Assembly: GCF_012863495.1 (NCBI RefSeq)
Contig: NZ_JAAVJL010000001.1
Location: 3,033,501 to 3,097,500 of the forward strand
Direction: 5' to 3'
Length of the DNA: 64,000 bases
Origin: Pseudanabaena yagii GIHE-NHR1
GTDB taxonomy: Bacteria > Cyanobacteriota > Cyanobacteriia > Pseudanabaenales > Pseudanabaenaceae
The position numbers and the translations under genes were made by a program. The notes beneath the pieces were generated by a model that did not search any database, was not told where the DNA came from, and saw only the letters and a program-made list of their open reading frames with translations. Shown piece after piece: positions 43,616 to 52,964 of the stretch; positions within the stretch are counted from its first letter, which is position 1, and every line of letters begins with the position of its first letter.

Positions 43616-43897
43616 TTATTTCTTGGCTTTGAGGGCATTTTTAAATCCCAAGACCAACAAAATATTGGTCATTGTCAAAAAAGATTCGGCACTACCATGT
43701 AGCCAATCGACATTCGCTAAGACATCGTGATATTTAGTTTGAGCATAAATCCCTGCAGGGATGGTAATTGCCACAAACACTAATGTGCCATAAAAACCCC
43801 AGAGTCCTAATTTAGGAAATTGCTTGGATTTGGTCGCAAACCAGAGAAAGGCAAGATAGGGAAATAGAGATAATCCGAATAGGGTTTCTTTTGACAT
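43616..43897 (-). CDS. DUF3593 membrane protein
   Basis: 93 aa with three hydrophobic segments. LFGLSLFPYLAFLWFATKSK, and DWLHGSAESFLTMTNILLVL are typical of DUF3593, conserved in cyanobacteria and plastids and usually next to DUF2499 (Ycf49-like), as here (7 nt apart). Probably a thylakoid membrane protein; function unknown. Confidence 0.88.
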   Translation of the reverse strand: MSKETLFGLSLFPYLAFLWFATKSKQFPKLGLWGFYGTLVFVAITIPAGIYAQTKYHDVLANVDWLHGSAESFLTMTNILLVLGFKNALKAKK

Positions 43898-43904
43898 AGA
43901 TTTA

Positions 43905-44210
43905 TCAAGTTTCGACCGATCGCGAAATTTTCCAAATGAAATAGGTAGCGATCGCTAAAGTGCAATTACCCACTAAGGTCATGGCAGCTTGAACGGTTAC
44001 TAACCATTCTAAAGAGTCAGCATTATCAAAAAAATGCCAAGTCACAGCACACATGGCACTCACCAAAGCGGGAAACATCGCCCATGCTAAACCGCGCCAT
44101 CCGCGATCGGGATTTTGCTTGTCATATTGCCAAATGAGCCAAATCGCTAAAACCCATTCGATCACGCTAGAGACATGAATTATCCAAGTTGGCAAAGAGA
44201 GAGCGTGCAT
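43905..44210 (-). CDS. DUF2499 (Ycf49-like) membrane protein
   Basis: 101 aa with three TM helices. LSLPTWIIHVSSVIEWVLAI and MSCAVTWHFFDN-type text (here MCAVTWHFFDNADSLEWLV) are the DUF2499 motif. First gene of a pair with DUF3593. Plastid homologues exist (Ycf49). Function unknown. Confidence 0.9.
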   Translation of the reverse strand: MHALSLPTWIIHVSSVIEWVLAIWLIWQYDKQNPDRGWRGLAWAMFPALVSAMCAVTWHFFDNADSLEWLVTVQAAMTLVGNCTLAIATYFIWKISRSVET

Positions 44211-44229
44211 AGTAGTTTCTGTTCTTGTT

Positions 44230-44256
44230 TATAGGTGGTGCGAAGCGCCACCTATA
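44230..44256 (-). terminator. Stem-loop after the sugar kinase gene
   Basis: TATAGGTGG and CCACCTATA arms around TGCGAAGCG, directly downstream of the kinase stop and before DUF2499. Confidence 0.6.
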
Positions 44257-44260
44257 AAAC

Positions 44261-45238
44261 TTAGTGTTTTGCTTCGCGCATAGCTAAAAATTCACGAATT
44301 TGGCGATCGTTTGGTTGTCCTGCGATCGCTCCCATATCCAGAGTGGATAATGCACCTGCGGCACTGGCATAGGCAATTACCTCATCGGCAAATTGCGGAT
44401 CTTGCAGGTGGGTCAGTGGTCGATGATAGATCTTATGAATGAAGGCAGCTAAAAATGCATCCCCCGCACCTGTTGTATCAATCGAATAGACAGGAAAAGC
44501 AGGATGTTTGCTCTGTTTTTCGCCTAAATAATAGCGACAGTCCTTATCGCCATTGGTAATGATAATGCCTTCAAGATGGCTATAGGCTTGAGCGATCGCC
44601 GCAGGACTAGTTAACCGAAAGAGCAGCTTGGCTTCATCTTCAGTTAGTTTCAGGAAATCAGTGTATCGCAGCAATACTGGTAACAACTTAGCCACCTGTT
44701 CAGGATGCTTCCAAAACATGGCTCGCCAGTTCACATCAACGATGACCTTTACAAAATTCTCTTCGGCAAGCTTGAGTGCTCGACCGATTGCCCTTGAAGT
44801 TTGAGGATTAGCTAGCCCCAGAGTACCTAATACAAGGAACTTGGCATCGACAAATAAATGCGCTGGCAAATGCTCTGCCGATAGTAAAGTATCAGCAAAT
44901 ACGGTCTGAGCATCACCATTAAAACGATTGAAATGGCGATCGCCCTTAGCATCACGGGTGACATATACTTCACGGGTGACAGCTTCAGGATGCACCTGTA
45001 CCCCCGAAGTTTCTACACCTGCGACCCCCAATTGCTTAAGTAAGTCGGCTCCTGTGGCATCTTGTCCCACAGCACTAATTAAACTAACTGGTGTTCCCAG
45101 CTTGGCTAAGCCACAGGCAACATTAGCAGGTGCTCCACCTAAATAGGGTTTCCAAGTATTCACTTGGTCATAGGGAACACCCGCATCTTCAGCAATTTGA
45201 TCGATTAAGACTTCGCCAAGGCAAATTACACGCGGCAT
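44261..45238 (-). CDS. PfkB-family carbohydrate kinase (fructokinase-like)
   Basis: 325 aa. GEVLIDQIAEDAGVPYDQVN, YLGGAPANVACGLAKLGTPV (substrate GG motif) and the C-terminal SIDTTGAGDAFLAAF with the catalytic Asp are PfkB signatures. VIVDVNWRAMFWKHPEQVAK and KLTEDEAKLLF match fructokinases/ribokinase-like sugar kinases. It probably phosphorylates fructose from sucrose breakdown. 21 nt after the cphA stop on the same strand, so perhaps co-transcribed. Confidence 0.88.
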   Translation of the reverse strand: MPRVICLGEVLIDQIAEDAGVPYDQVNTWKPYLGGAPANVACGLAKLGTPVSLISAVGQDATGADLLKQLGVAGVETSGVQVHPEAVTREVYVTRDAKGDRHFNRFNGDAQTVFADTLLSAEHLPAHLFVDAKFLVLGTLGLANPQTSRAIGRALKLAEENFVKVIVDVNWRAMFWKHPEQVAKLLPVLLRYTDFLKLTEDEAKLLFRLTSPAAIAQAYSHLEGIIITNGDKDCRYYLGEKQSKHPAFPVYSIDTTGAGDAFLAAFIHKIYHRPLTHLQDPQFADEVIAYASAAGALSTLDMGAIAGQPNDRQIREFLAMREAKH

Positions 45239-45259
45239 AGGCGGATTTTATCGCAGTTA

Positions 45260-47848
45260 TTATTGCAATTTAGACTTTCGCGCTTCAATGATAGCAATAG
45301 CTGCATCCACTTTATCGGGGAATACAACAACGAGACTGCTCTGAGGGGCGCTATCCAAAGCTGCTGTGAGGGCTTCCGCTTCATCAAGAATTGTAATACA
45401 GGGAATATTGCTATTTACTTCCTCCACACCTTGACGCAGGAGATCCGCTACCACACGAGGCTTACGTCCCCGTAAGTCTTTGTCTTCTTTAATAAAAATG
45501 CGACTAAACATACCTGCCGCTAGTTGCCCCAGTTCAATGATGTCCTCATCACGGCGATCGCCTGGTGCACCAATGACACCGATCGCTTCACCTTCCCACT
45601 TTTGGATAAAATCGGCGATCGCTTTAAATCCCGCAGGGTTGTGAGCATAGTCAACTAAGGCGTGATATTTACCCAAGTCAAACAAGTTCATCCGTCCGGG
45701 GGTTTGGGCGCTGGAGGCAACAAAGGTGGCTAAGCCCTGACGAATTTGTTCGATCTGGACATCTTGTGTAAAGGCGGCTAAGCTCGCGGCGAGAGAATTT
45801 TGAATATTAAATGCAGCACGACCACCGAGGGTTAAAGGTACATTTACCGCTTCTTCGATCCGTAGTTTCCAGTCACCCTTGAGAATGGTGAGATATCCTT
45901 CTTCATAAATGGCTGCAAGTCCACCTTGGGCAATGTGGGAGGTAATCAAAGGATTGTCAGTATTCATGCTGAAGTAAGCAACCTTGGCTTGTACTTCTTT
46001 TGCCATCGCCACAACTAATGGATCATCGGCATTGAGCACCGCATAGCCACTGGGTAAAGCAGTTCTGACAACGACACTCTTCAACCTTGCGAGATCGTCA
46101 ATGGTATCAATGTCACCAATACCAAGGTGATCCGCTTCCACATTCATCACTACCCCGACATCACAACCATCAAAGCCTAAGCCCGATCGCAAAATGCCCC
46201 CCCTCGCAGTTTCGAGTACAGCGACTTCGACGGTAGGATCGCGCAGAATCACTTGAGCGCTATAGGGACCAGTCGTATCGCCTTTTTCGACTAAGCATTC
46301 GCCAATGTAAATACCGTCGGTAGTGGTATAGCCAATCCGCTTACCTGTTTGTTTGAAAATATGAGCAATCAAGCGTGTGGTCGTAGTTTTACCATTTGTA
46401 CCCGTAATTGCCACAATGGGAACTCTCGTCGGCGAACTCGGGGGGAATAACATCTCAATTACAGGCGCAGCAACATTACGCGGTGTACCGATGCTCGGCG
46501 CTGTATGCATCCTAAATCCGGGGGCAGCATTGACCTCGACGATCGCGCCATCTGTTTCGCGTACTGGTAAGGAAATATCTTCAGTAACGACATCAATCCC
46601 TGCGATATCGAGTCCGATAATGCGAGCAACTCGTTCCGCCAACCAAACATTTTCTGGGTGAATCTCATCGGTGCGATCTACAGATACGCCTCCTGTACTG
46701 AGGTTGGCAGTTGCCTTGAGATAACAAACCTGTCCTTTAGGAGGTACGGATTCGAGGGTAAAGCCTTGTCTGGCAAGAATATCTAAACTCGTGCGATCAA
46801 TTTCAATACGGGTAAGCACATTATCATGACCATCTCCACGACGAGGATCTTGATTGGTAATTTCAATTAATTGCGAAATCGTGGATACGCCATCACCAGT
46901 AACATTTGCTGGCACACGCTCAGCCACAGCTACAAATTTGCCATTAATTACCAAGACGCGATGATCCCGACCTGTATGGAAGCGCTCAATAATTACTTCC
47001 TCTGAGACTTCCTGCGCCATGTCAAAAGCATCGATCGCTTCTTTAATCGTTCGTACATCAATAGTGATTCCGCGTCCATGATTACCATTGAGCGGTTTAA
47101 TCACGATCGGAAAACCGCCAACTTCGGCGATCGCATCTTCTAAATATTTAGGCGATCGGATTGTCGTTCCCCTCGGCACAGGCACGCCCGAATCCCGCAA
47201 AATTTGTTTAGTTCCCTCTTTATCGCAGGCTAGTTCAACCGCTAAAATTCCTGTTTTATTAGACAAGGTTGCTTGAATACGGCTTTGATGCACACCATAG
47301 CCCAATTGAATCATGGCTCGGCTACCTAGCTCTAACCAAGGGATATTTCTTGCCTTCGCCTCAGCAACTATCGACTCGGTACTTGGACCTAATTGACCGT
47401 CAAGACGAATATCCCTTAAATCCTTGAGATCCTCTTGTAGCTCACTGGTGGCATAGGTTCCCGTTTCCAGAATACTCGTGCAAATCCTGACTGCTGCCCG
47501 CGCTGCATAACGTCCCGCTTGTTCGGTTTGATATTCAAAGACCACTTGATAAACATTTGGCTCAACCGTTGCTCGGATTGCACCAAACTCGACCTTCATG
47601 CCGACATAGCCCTGCAAAGCGATCGCAATGTCTTTCACGACTTCTGCTAAAAAGTCAGCATCACTTAGATTTTGATGTTGAGCAATATCTTTCCCCGCTA
47701 GACTTGGCAAAACCTTAGTTAGGTTTTGATAAAAACTAGCCCGTTGTACTTGAAAACCCTCTAAATCTAGGCGTGCAACTACAAGCTGATGCCGTTGAAT
47801 ACTCCAATAGTTTGGACCCCGTAATGTTTGGATTTTGAGAATTTTCAT
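45260..47848 (-). CDS. cphA: Cyanophycin synthetase
   Basis: 862 aa; ATG 47848 (MKILKIQTLRGPNYWSIQRH) replaces the TTG two codons upstream. The N-terminus and LVVARLDLEG are diagnostic of CphA1. The first half contains an ATP-grasp domain (VIKPLNGNHGRGITIDVRTI; IVEVNAAPGFRMH) that adds Asp; the second half is a Mur-ligase-like domain (VAITGTNGKTTTTRLIAHIF, about residue 485; ALVDYAHNPAGFKAIADFIQ) that adds Arg. It makes the nitrogen and carbon store multi-L-arginyl-poly-L-aspartate. No cphB (cyanophycinase) is adjacent, although it often is. Confidence 0.97.
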   Translation of the reverse strand: MKILKIQTLRGPNYWSIQRHQLVVARLDLEGFQVQRASFYQNLTKVLPSLAGKDIAQHQNLSDADFLAEVVKDIAIALQGYVGMKVEFGAIRATVEPNVYQVVFEYQTEQAGRYAARAAVRICTSILETGTYATSELQEDLKDLRDIRLDGQLGPSTESIVAEAKARNIPWLELGSRAMIQLGYGVHQSRIQATLSNKTGILAVELACDKEGTKQILRDSGVPVPRGTTIRSPKYLEDAIAEVGGFPIVIKPLNGNHGRGITIDVRTIKEAIDAFDMAQEVSEEVIIERFHTGRDHRVLVINGKFVAVAERVPANVTGDGVSTISQLIEITNQDPRRGDGHDNVLTRIEIDRTSLDILARQGFTLESVPPKGQVCYLKATANLSTGGVSVDRTDEIHPENVWLAERVARIIGLDIAGIDVVTEDISLPVRETDGAIVEVNAAPGFRMHTAPSIGTPRNVAAPVIEMLFPPSSPTRVPIVAITGTNGKTTTTRLIAHIFKQTGKRIGYTTTDGIYIGECLVEKGDTTGPYSAQVILRDPTVEVAVLETARGGILRSGLGFDGCDVGVVMNVEADHLGIGDIDTIDDLARLKSVVVRTALPSGYAVLNADDPLVVAMAKEVQAKVAYFSMNTDNPLITSHIAQGGLAAIYEEGYLTILKGDWKLRIEEAVNVPLTLGGRAAFNIQNSLAASLAAFTQDVQIEQIRQGLATFVASSAQTPGRMNLFDLGKYHALVDYAHNPAGFKAIADFIQKWEGEAIGVIGAPGDRRDEDIIELGQLAAGMFSRIFIKEDKDLRGRKPRVVADLLRQGVEEVNSNIPCITILDEAEALTAALDSAPQSSLVVVFPDKVDAAIAIIEARKSKLQ

Positions 47849-47989
47849 AGTCAAGCGTCTTTAAGGTGCATCCAATGCCTAAGTTTCGAGTATCTAATCC
47901 TAGCGATCTTATGGATCATCATTTTGTATAAATTGAACCAAATTATTATTTTCAGCATCGTAGACACTGAAAATATCCTAATTAAATAT

Positions 47990-48087
47990 AGGTAGCGTTT
48001 CCTAGTCTAGTGAAGTAGTGGTTTGTTTCCTTGCTTTCAACAGGGAAACAAACCACTGCACCTCGCCTCCTAGAAAAGCGCCATATA
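47990..48087. repeat. Palindromic repeat, second copy of the 26228-26321 family
   Basis: GGTAGCGTTTCCTAG, CTAGTGAAG, inner arms AGTGGTTTGTTTCC and GGAAACAAACCACT (with a few loops), and CTAGAAAAGCGC at the right. Framework equals that at 26228 but the inner hairpin sequence differs, suggesting compensating change. Confidence 0.75.
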
Positions 48088-48116
48088 TTCAGACAGTGGC
48101 TTTACCTATCTGAATA

Positions 48117-49280
48117 CTAGAGAGGCTCATCAGTATGCTGATGCTGTTGAGGCAATGTCTCAATGCGTCCGGGAATTGGCTTTTGGTTTGGCTGTAAACC
48201 TGACAACATTCGCGATAGTTGTAAGCCATCGAGCACAGGCTTAGTCTCACGGATTTTATGCCATACCGATCGCGCCATTAGTAAAGAATGACCTTGACGT
48301 TGAGCCTGAATTCTTTCTAAATAATCTTCGCGCTCAGGCTGATAGTCTGCCGAGGACAGTTGCAAGCTTGATCCTTCAGGAGATTGCTTGGTAACTATTT
48401 GGGCAATTTGCGAAGTTAGTTCAGGATAAAGCCATGTATAGGCAGGATGTACCGTAAGCTGGCAATGGTGGACAAGCTTTTCGCTGGATTGATTTGCGGC
48501 AGGACGTTGTAATAGTAAGTAAAAGTAACCGATCGCTGCTTTACGTTGAGGCTCATAGACATAGCCAGAGACATCTTGCAACTGGTTAATCAGCAAGGAA
48601 CCATGATTAATCAGTTTGTCGATCACCTTAGCTCGGAAATCATCAACATTGAGATCGTAAACCTGACGAATCTGTGGTGGCATCGCCGCCGTATCTAGTT
48701 GATAGAGTAAACTCGCATCAGCATTACTAACGGGCATCAAATTGGGCAAATCAGGAGAATGCTGTGCTAGCTCCTTTAGGCTCTCAGCACTGATCTCCCA
48801 ATCTGTAAATTGAGCGAGCGGTTGAAATCCATTTTGACGATAGAGGGCAATCATGTCTTTTTGGTTGATATCAACCTGCAAGACCCATGTCCTCGCCTCT
48901 AAGCAAGACTCTAGGCAATAGCGGATTAGTTGTGTACCGACATTGGTCTGACCGTTATGGGCTTCAGGTAAAACCACCACGCGATCGATCTTCCAAGTAC
49001 TGCTGTTGTTATTAAAAGGTGAAACCCGAATAAAGCCTTGAATAACCCCATTGCATTCTGAGACATAGGCTCTTACATAGGGCTTAAGGAGGACTTGTAC
49101 AGGTGCAGGCAACCAGCTAGCGAGCTGATGCAAATTAATTTTCTGACGACTGCGACATCCACTAAGATCGCTGACAGCAATCTGTTCGAGATCTTGGGGC
49201 GAAGCAAATCGCTGGATAAACTCTAGATCTCGATGTTGAAGCGGACGGATCGTGTTACCAAGCACTGGGAAAGATTGCAT
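48117..49280 (-). CDS. GNAT-family acetyltransferase, two-domain
   Basis: 387 aa. The first half is a GNAT domain: IDRVVVLPEAHNGQTNVGTQ (acetyl-CoA loop) and WVLQVDINQKDMIALYRQNG followed by FQPLAQFTDW. The second half (KAAIGYFYLLLQRPAANQSS) has a weaker GNAT-like pattern ending in a proline/glutamine-rich tail. Conserved cyanobacterial protein with unknown substrate. Confidence 0.75.
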   Translation of the reverse strand: MQSFPVLGNTIRPLQHRDLEFIQRFASPQDLEQIAVSDLSGCRSRQKINLHQLASWLPAPVQVLLKPYVRAYVSECNGVIQGFIRVSPFNNNSSTWKIDRVVVLPEAHNGQTNVGTQLIRYCLESCLEARTWVLQVDINQKDMIALYRQNGFQPLAQFTDWEISAESLKELAQHSPDLPNLMPVSNADASLLYQLDTAAMPPQIRQVYDLNVDDFRAKVIDKLINHGSLLINQLQDVSGYVYEPQRKAAIGYFYLLLQRPAANQSSEKLVHHCQLTVHPAYTWLYPELTSQIAQIVTKQSPEGSSLQLSSADYQPEREDYLERIQAQRQGHSLLMARSVWHKIRETKPVLDGLQLSRMLSGLQPNQKPIPGRIETLPQQHQHTDEPL

Positions 49281-49450
49281 AACTGCTCGTGCTAGAAAGA
49301 AATTTGGTGAAGCTTAGGGATTGTTAGCTCGACATCTAATGAAATGATCTTAATACATATCCACTAGAACCAGTCCGAAAAGCTATAAGTCTTCAGAAAG
49401 AAGATTATGCTTCTTGTTCAGCAACATAATCTTGATGAATAGCTGAGTTG

Positions 49451-49487
49451 AAGCCTATGGCTCACGCGCAGCGTGAGTCATAGGCTT
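49451..49487 (-). terminator. Stem-loop at the end of the Nit2-like gene
   Basis: AAGCCTATGGCTCACGC and GCGTGAGTCATAGGCTT pair over 17 bp with one mismatch. The stop of the hydrolase gene is at its edge. Confidence 0.75.
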
Positions 49488-50317
49488 TATAAAACAGTGC
49501 GATGTTGCAAGGATGGCATCTGGCGGCGGATTTGATCGATGCGCGATGGTTGAATTTCCGCGATCGCTACACCTGTGCGATCGCCAGCATCAGCTAGGAC
49601 AATGCCCCAAGGATCAATGATCATTGCATGTCCATGAGACTGACGACGTGGGGTATGCATTCCCACCTGAGCAGGAGCAATGACATAGCTGGTATTTTCG
49701 ATCGCCCTTGCCTGCAATAAGACCTGCCAATGATCTTTACCTGTAAAGGCTGTAAAGGCAGCAGGCACAAACAGGACATTTGCGCCATTCTTAGACAAGT
49801 GGCGATATAGTTCAGGAAATCTCACGTCGTAGCAGACCGATAGCCCTAGATTGCCATATTGCTCAGAGTAGTAAACAGGTGGTGCTTCTTCACCAGCGAG
49901 AATTGTGGCTGATTCTTGATAGGTATTACCATCAGGTAAATTGACATCAAATAGATGCATTTTGCGATAGCGGGCGAGTTCTTCACCCTCACGACCAACT
50001 AACAGAGCCGTGTTGTACATCTTGCCTGCATGACCATTACTAGCATTAGATACTGGTACTGGAAAACCACCACCAAGTAGCAGGATTTGATAGCGTTGAG
50101 CGATCGTAATCAGAAACTTTTCGCTTTTTTCCGCAATTTCTGTAGCAAGCCTGATCTTTTCACTTTCATCGCCCAAAAACGGAAAGTTTTCAGGTAAACA
50201 GACTAATTCTGCTCCTCGATTTACTGCCAGTTGGATCAAATCTTCTGCCTGAGCAAGATTTTTGTCTACATCCGAGACACTGGTCATTTGTACGGCGGCC
50301 GCCAAATATGACTTCAT
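49487..50317 (-). CDS. Carbon-nitrogen hydrolase, Nit1/Nit2 type (deaminated-glutathione amidase-like)
   Basis: 276 aa. The nitrilase-superfamily triad is visible: Glu in VCLPENFPFLGD, Lys in YRKMHLFDVNLPDG and Cys in LGLSVCYDVRFPELYRHL. The HLFDVNLPDG...YQES segment marks the Nit1/Nit2 branch (omega-amidase or deaminated glutathione amidase), a metabolite-repair function, distinct from the Nit1C nitrilase at 30864. Monocistronic. Confidence 0.9.
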   Translation of the reverse strand: MKSYLAAAVQMTSVSDVDKNLAQAEDLIQLAVNRGAELVCLPENFPFLGDESEKIRLATEIAEKSEKFLITIAQRYQILLLGGGFPVPVSNASNGHAGKMYNTALLVGREGEELARYRKMHLFDVNLPDGNTYQESATILAGEEAPPVYYSEQYGNLGLSVCYDVRFPELYRHLSKNGANVLFVPAAFTAFTGKDHWQVLLQARAIENTSYVIAPAQVGMHTPRRQSHGHAMIIDPWGIVLADAGDRTGVAIAEIQPSRIDQIRRQMPSLQHRTVL

Positions 50318-50462
50318 TGCAATCCTTAAAACTTTCCCACGTAATCTAGATTAAGTGCTGTATAACACCTAATCTAGATTACCGCGCTATAGCGCTTTAC
50401 GCTCTAACAAAAAACAATTGGGGAAAATTGATTAAGAGCATGTGTCAAAACTATCCGTCAAT

Positions 50463-50499
50463 CAAAAAAGGCTATGGCTTAAGCCACAGCCTTTTTTGA
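50463..50499 (-). terminator. Rho-independent terminator of phoU
   Basis: AAAAAAGGCT.TGGCTTAAGC and its complement CCACAGCCTTTTTT. Symmetric A/T runs allow bidirectional use, 12 nt after the phoU stop. Confidence 0.85.
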
Positions 50500-50510
50500 T
50501 TTTTAGCTAA

Positions 50511-51182
50511 TTAGCCAAGTTTTCCCGTCACAATATAAGCAACCCTCAGCCCCACATTAGTTGCATGATCCGCCATTCTTTCCAAATGGTGAATTGCTAA
50601 GACCATCAGCATTACAGGTTCCATGGGTTCACCAAATACTCTTTGGGAAGCGAGGAGGTTATAGATGTTTTGATAGTCATAGTCAACGGCATCATCTTTA
50701 GCCTTGATCTCCAGCCCAATATTTTCATCAAGGTTAGCTAACGCTTCTAAGCTCATGGCAAGCATAGCTCGGCAGCGATTAGACATGGTTTGTAATTCAC
50801 CTAAATAAGGAGATGGTGCATAAGGGAAAAGCTTAATCGCGATATCACCAAGGTTTTCGGCATAGTCACCAATGCGTTCAATATCACGGATTAGTTGCAT
50901 CAAAGCACTCAATAATCTGAGATCGCGAGCGACTGGTGACTGTAAAGCAATTAAATTGATGCAATCCATTTCAATTTGGCGATAGATCTGATCAATCTGC
51001 TTGTCTTGAGGATCGATGCGAGTAGCAGCTTCTAGATCGCGTTCAAATAGGGCGGAATGAGCCAAAAGAAAGGAATTTTCGACAAGTGCGCCCATTCGCA
51101 AAGTATCTTGCTCGAGGCGATGTAATTGGCGCTCAAATTCACTTCTTGTACGTTTTTGTTCTCGATACGATGTTTCGACCAT
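50511..51182 (-). CDS. phoU: PhoU-type phosphate signalling regulator
   Basis: 223 aa, all helical, two PhoU repeats. FERQLHRLEQDTLRMGALVE starts repeat 1; RLLSALMQLIRDIERIGDYA carries the E/D-x3-D metal cluster; the second repeat has MVLAIHHLERMADHATNVGL. PhoU links the Pst transporter to the phosphate-sensing kinase (SphS in cyanobacteria). No pst genes are adjacent. Confidence 0.93.
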   Translation of the reverse strand: MVETSYREQKRTRSEFERQLHRLEQDTLRMGALVENSFLLAHSALFERDLEAATRIDPQDKQIDQIYRQIEMDCINLIALQSPVARDLRLLSALMQLIRDIERIGDYAENLGDIAIKLFPYAPSPYLGELQTMSNRCRAMLAMSLEALANLDENIGLEIKAKDDAVDYDYQNIYNLLASQRVFGEPMEPVMLMVLAIHHLERMADHATNVGLRVAYIVTGKLG

Positions 51183-51325
51183 GGACTCCCACCAAAATTA
51201 AATGGGATAATAAAAGAAATAAAGTAATGTATATTTCACATACTTATATTACATCGTTACATAGGTTGTAATACTTAGCAGTATTTGCAAATACTAATCA
51301 ATCAATTAAAAGATGCTTTTAAATA

Positions 51326-51358
51326 AAAAATATGTGGTGTGAAGCACCACATATTTTT
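51326..51358 (-). terminator. Terminator of the small GNAT gene
   Basis: AAAAATATGTGGTG-TGAAG-CACCACATATTTTT, adjacent to the stop at 51357. Confidence 0.85.
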
Positions 51359-51845
51359 AGTAGGCATTAGCTTGAGTTAGTTCCGTAGCCATTAATTGCC
51401 GATCGCTATCTAAATCCTTGTTAAATAAAACTAAGGTCGTTGAAGAATTTTGCTCAAACCCAATATGCTCGTAAAACTTTTGCTGATGGGTGGTCATTAA
51501 ATATACCCGTTCCACATTGCAAACATGGGGATGGGCTAATACTGTTTGGACTAATTTGCGACCTAGCCCTGCACCGCGATAATCAGGATTGATCACCACA
51601 TCCCAGATGTTGGCTCGGTAAACACCATCACTAGTGGCACGGGCATGTCCGATCAGGCGATCGCCATCCCATACCGTTACAACCGGTTTGGAGTTGGCGA
51701 TCGCGATCGCTAAACCTGCCACAGTGCGATCTTTTGCCCAAAATGCCCCCATTTTGAATAATTCTTGTAATTGCTCTAAATCGACATCTTCGTGGCGATC
51801 GCTAAAGCGAATGTGGCGATGATCCATATGCTTGATTTCCCGCAT
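51357..51845 (-). CDS. GNAT acetyltransferase (plastid NSI/GNAT2-like)
   Basis: 162 aa. The start at 51845 is kept; ATG 51827 (MDHRHIRFSDRHEDVDLEQL) is an alternative. VVTVWDGDRLIGHARATSDG, then WDVVINPDYRGAGLGRKLVQ (R/Q-x-x-G-x-G/A acetyl-CoA motif) and VYLMTTHQQKFYEHIGFEQN form the single GNAT domain. The VWDGDRLIGFARATSDG pattern is close to the cyanobacterial relatives of plastid GNATs (NSI/SNAT). Substrate not determined. Confidence 0.82.
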   Translation of the reverse strand: MREIKHMDHRHIRFSDRHEDVDLEQLQELFKMGAFWAKDRTVAGLAIAIANSKPVVTVWDGDRLIGHARATSDGVYRANIWDVVINPDYRGAGLGRKLVQTVLAHPHVCNVERVYLMTTHQQKFYEHIGFEQNSSTTLVLFNKDLDSDRQLMATELTQANAY

Positions 51846-52037
51846 GTATTAATATTAATCCCCAAAATAGAGCCATCTATTTTGAGGATTTTAAAATCTG
51901 AATGGGTATTACTTTTAAGCCGATGCAGTATGGCTACACTTTACGGACTTGGTATCACCCATTGAAATAAGGGTGACATATTAGCGATCGCATCAATGTA
52001 TCTGTTTTTGCTACTTGCATCAATTTACCCTTAAAAA

Positions 52038-52070
52038 CAGATAAAGGGCGCTCTTAGCGCCCTTTATCTG
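52038..52070 (-). terminator. Terminator of desC
   Basis: Perfect hairpin CAGATAAAGGGCGCT-CTT-AGCGCCCTTTATCTG, directly after the desC stop. Confidence 0.88.
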
Positions 52071-52934
52071 TTACTTAGCCTGCCAAGGCTCAGCTATGTA
52101 AACTTTCTGTGCTAAGCCCAATGTTTGCAGCAAACTAATCACACCCCAAGTTGGATCAATTTCCCACCATTTCAAACCAGAGCGAGCAGACTTAGGATAA
52201 GCATGGTGGTTGTTGTGCCAGCCTTCGCCGTAGGTCAAAATTGCTGCCCACCAGAGATTGGTGGAATGGTCAGGGGTTTCTGCAAAGTTCTTGTAGCCCC
52301 ACTTATGACAAGCAGAGTTAATCAACCAAGTGCTATGCCATAGAAAGACTGAACGCACAGCCATGCCGTAAACCAAGAAGGACATGCCGAGTCCAGAGAA
52401 TAACTTCTCGCCAATTACATAGAGCAATGCAGCGAAGGGTACTTGCAAAAGCAAGAAGTATTTATCGAGGAATCTATAGTAAGGATCGCTAGCGAGATCG
52501 GGGGCAAACTTGTTGTAGTAAGTACTCTTGAAATGCTCAGGCTTAGAGTACATGATCCACATGATGTGGCTCCACCAAAAACCTTTATTTGCCGAATAGG
52601 GATCTTTTTGATTATCTTCTGTAAAACCGTGATGCTGGCGATGTCCACCCACCCAGAATACAGGACCACCCTGCATGGCTAATGCGCCGATGGTAGCAAT
52701 GATATATTCCAACCACTGAGGGACTTGGAAACTGCGATGACTCAGTAATCGGTGATAACCTAGGGTAATCCCAATGCTACCAAGGAACCAATGCAAGAAG
52801 ATCGTGAGGATCACAGCTTGCCATGAAAAATAAAAAGGAGCGGCGAGGGCAGCAATATGAAAAGCACTGAAAAAGGCAACATTTGTCCAGTTCAGTTTTG
52901 GGGTAGTTGAGATGGCTTCAGTAGTGGCGGTCAT
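52071..52934 (-). CDS. desC: Delta-9 acyl-lipid fatty acid desaturase
   Basis: 287 aa; ATG 52934 (MTATTEAISTTPKLNWTNVA) is preferred over the longer frame to 52976. The three His boxes are present: HRLLSH (LGYHRLLSHRSF), HRQHH (GGHRQHHGFTED) and HNNHH (GWHNNHHAYPKS). Four TM segments surround them. DesC puts the first double bond at C9 of membrane-lipid stearoyl chains. It is divergent from the TetR-type gene at 53043, with a pair of palindromes in the 108-bp gap, so that regulator very probably controls it. Confidence 0.93.
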   Translation of the reverse strand: MTATTEAISTTPKLNWTNVAFFSAFHIAALAAPFYFSWQAVILTIFLHWFLGSIGITLGYHRLLSHRSFQVPQWLEYIIATIGALAMQGGPVFWVGGHRQHHGFTEDNQKDPYSANKGFWWSHIMWIMYSKPEHFKSTYYNKFAPDLASDPYYRFLDKYFLLLQVPFAALLYVIGEKLFSGLGMSFLVYGMAVRSVFLWHSTWLINSACHKWGYKNFAETPDHSTNLWWAAILTYGEGWHNNHHAYPKSARSGLKWWEIDPTWGVISLLQTLGLAQKVYIAEPWQAK

Positions 52935-52964
52935 GAAATAACAACTTAAGGGGTGGTGAGGAGA

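Noticed and set aside
49487-50317. Member of the Nit1C cluster
   Set aside because: Its HLFDVNLPDG motif places it with Nit1/Nit2 metabolite-repair amidases, and it lies 15 kb from the cluster among core genes.
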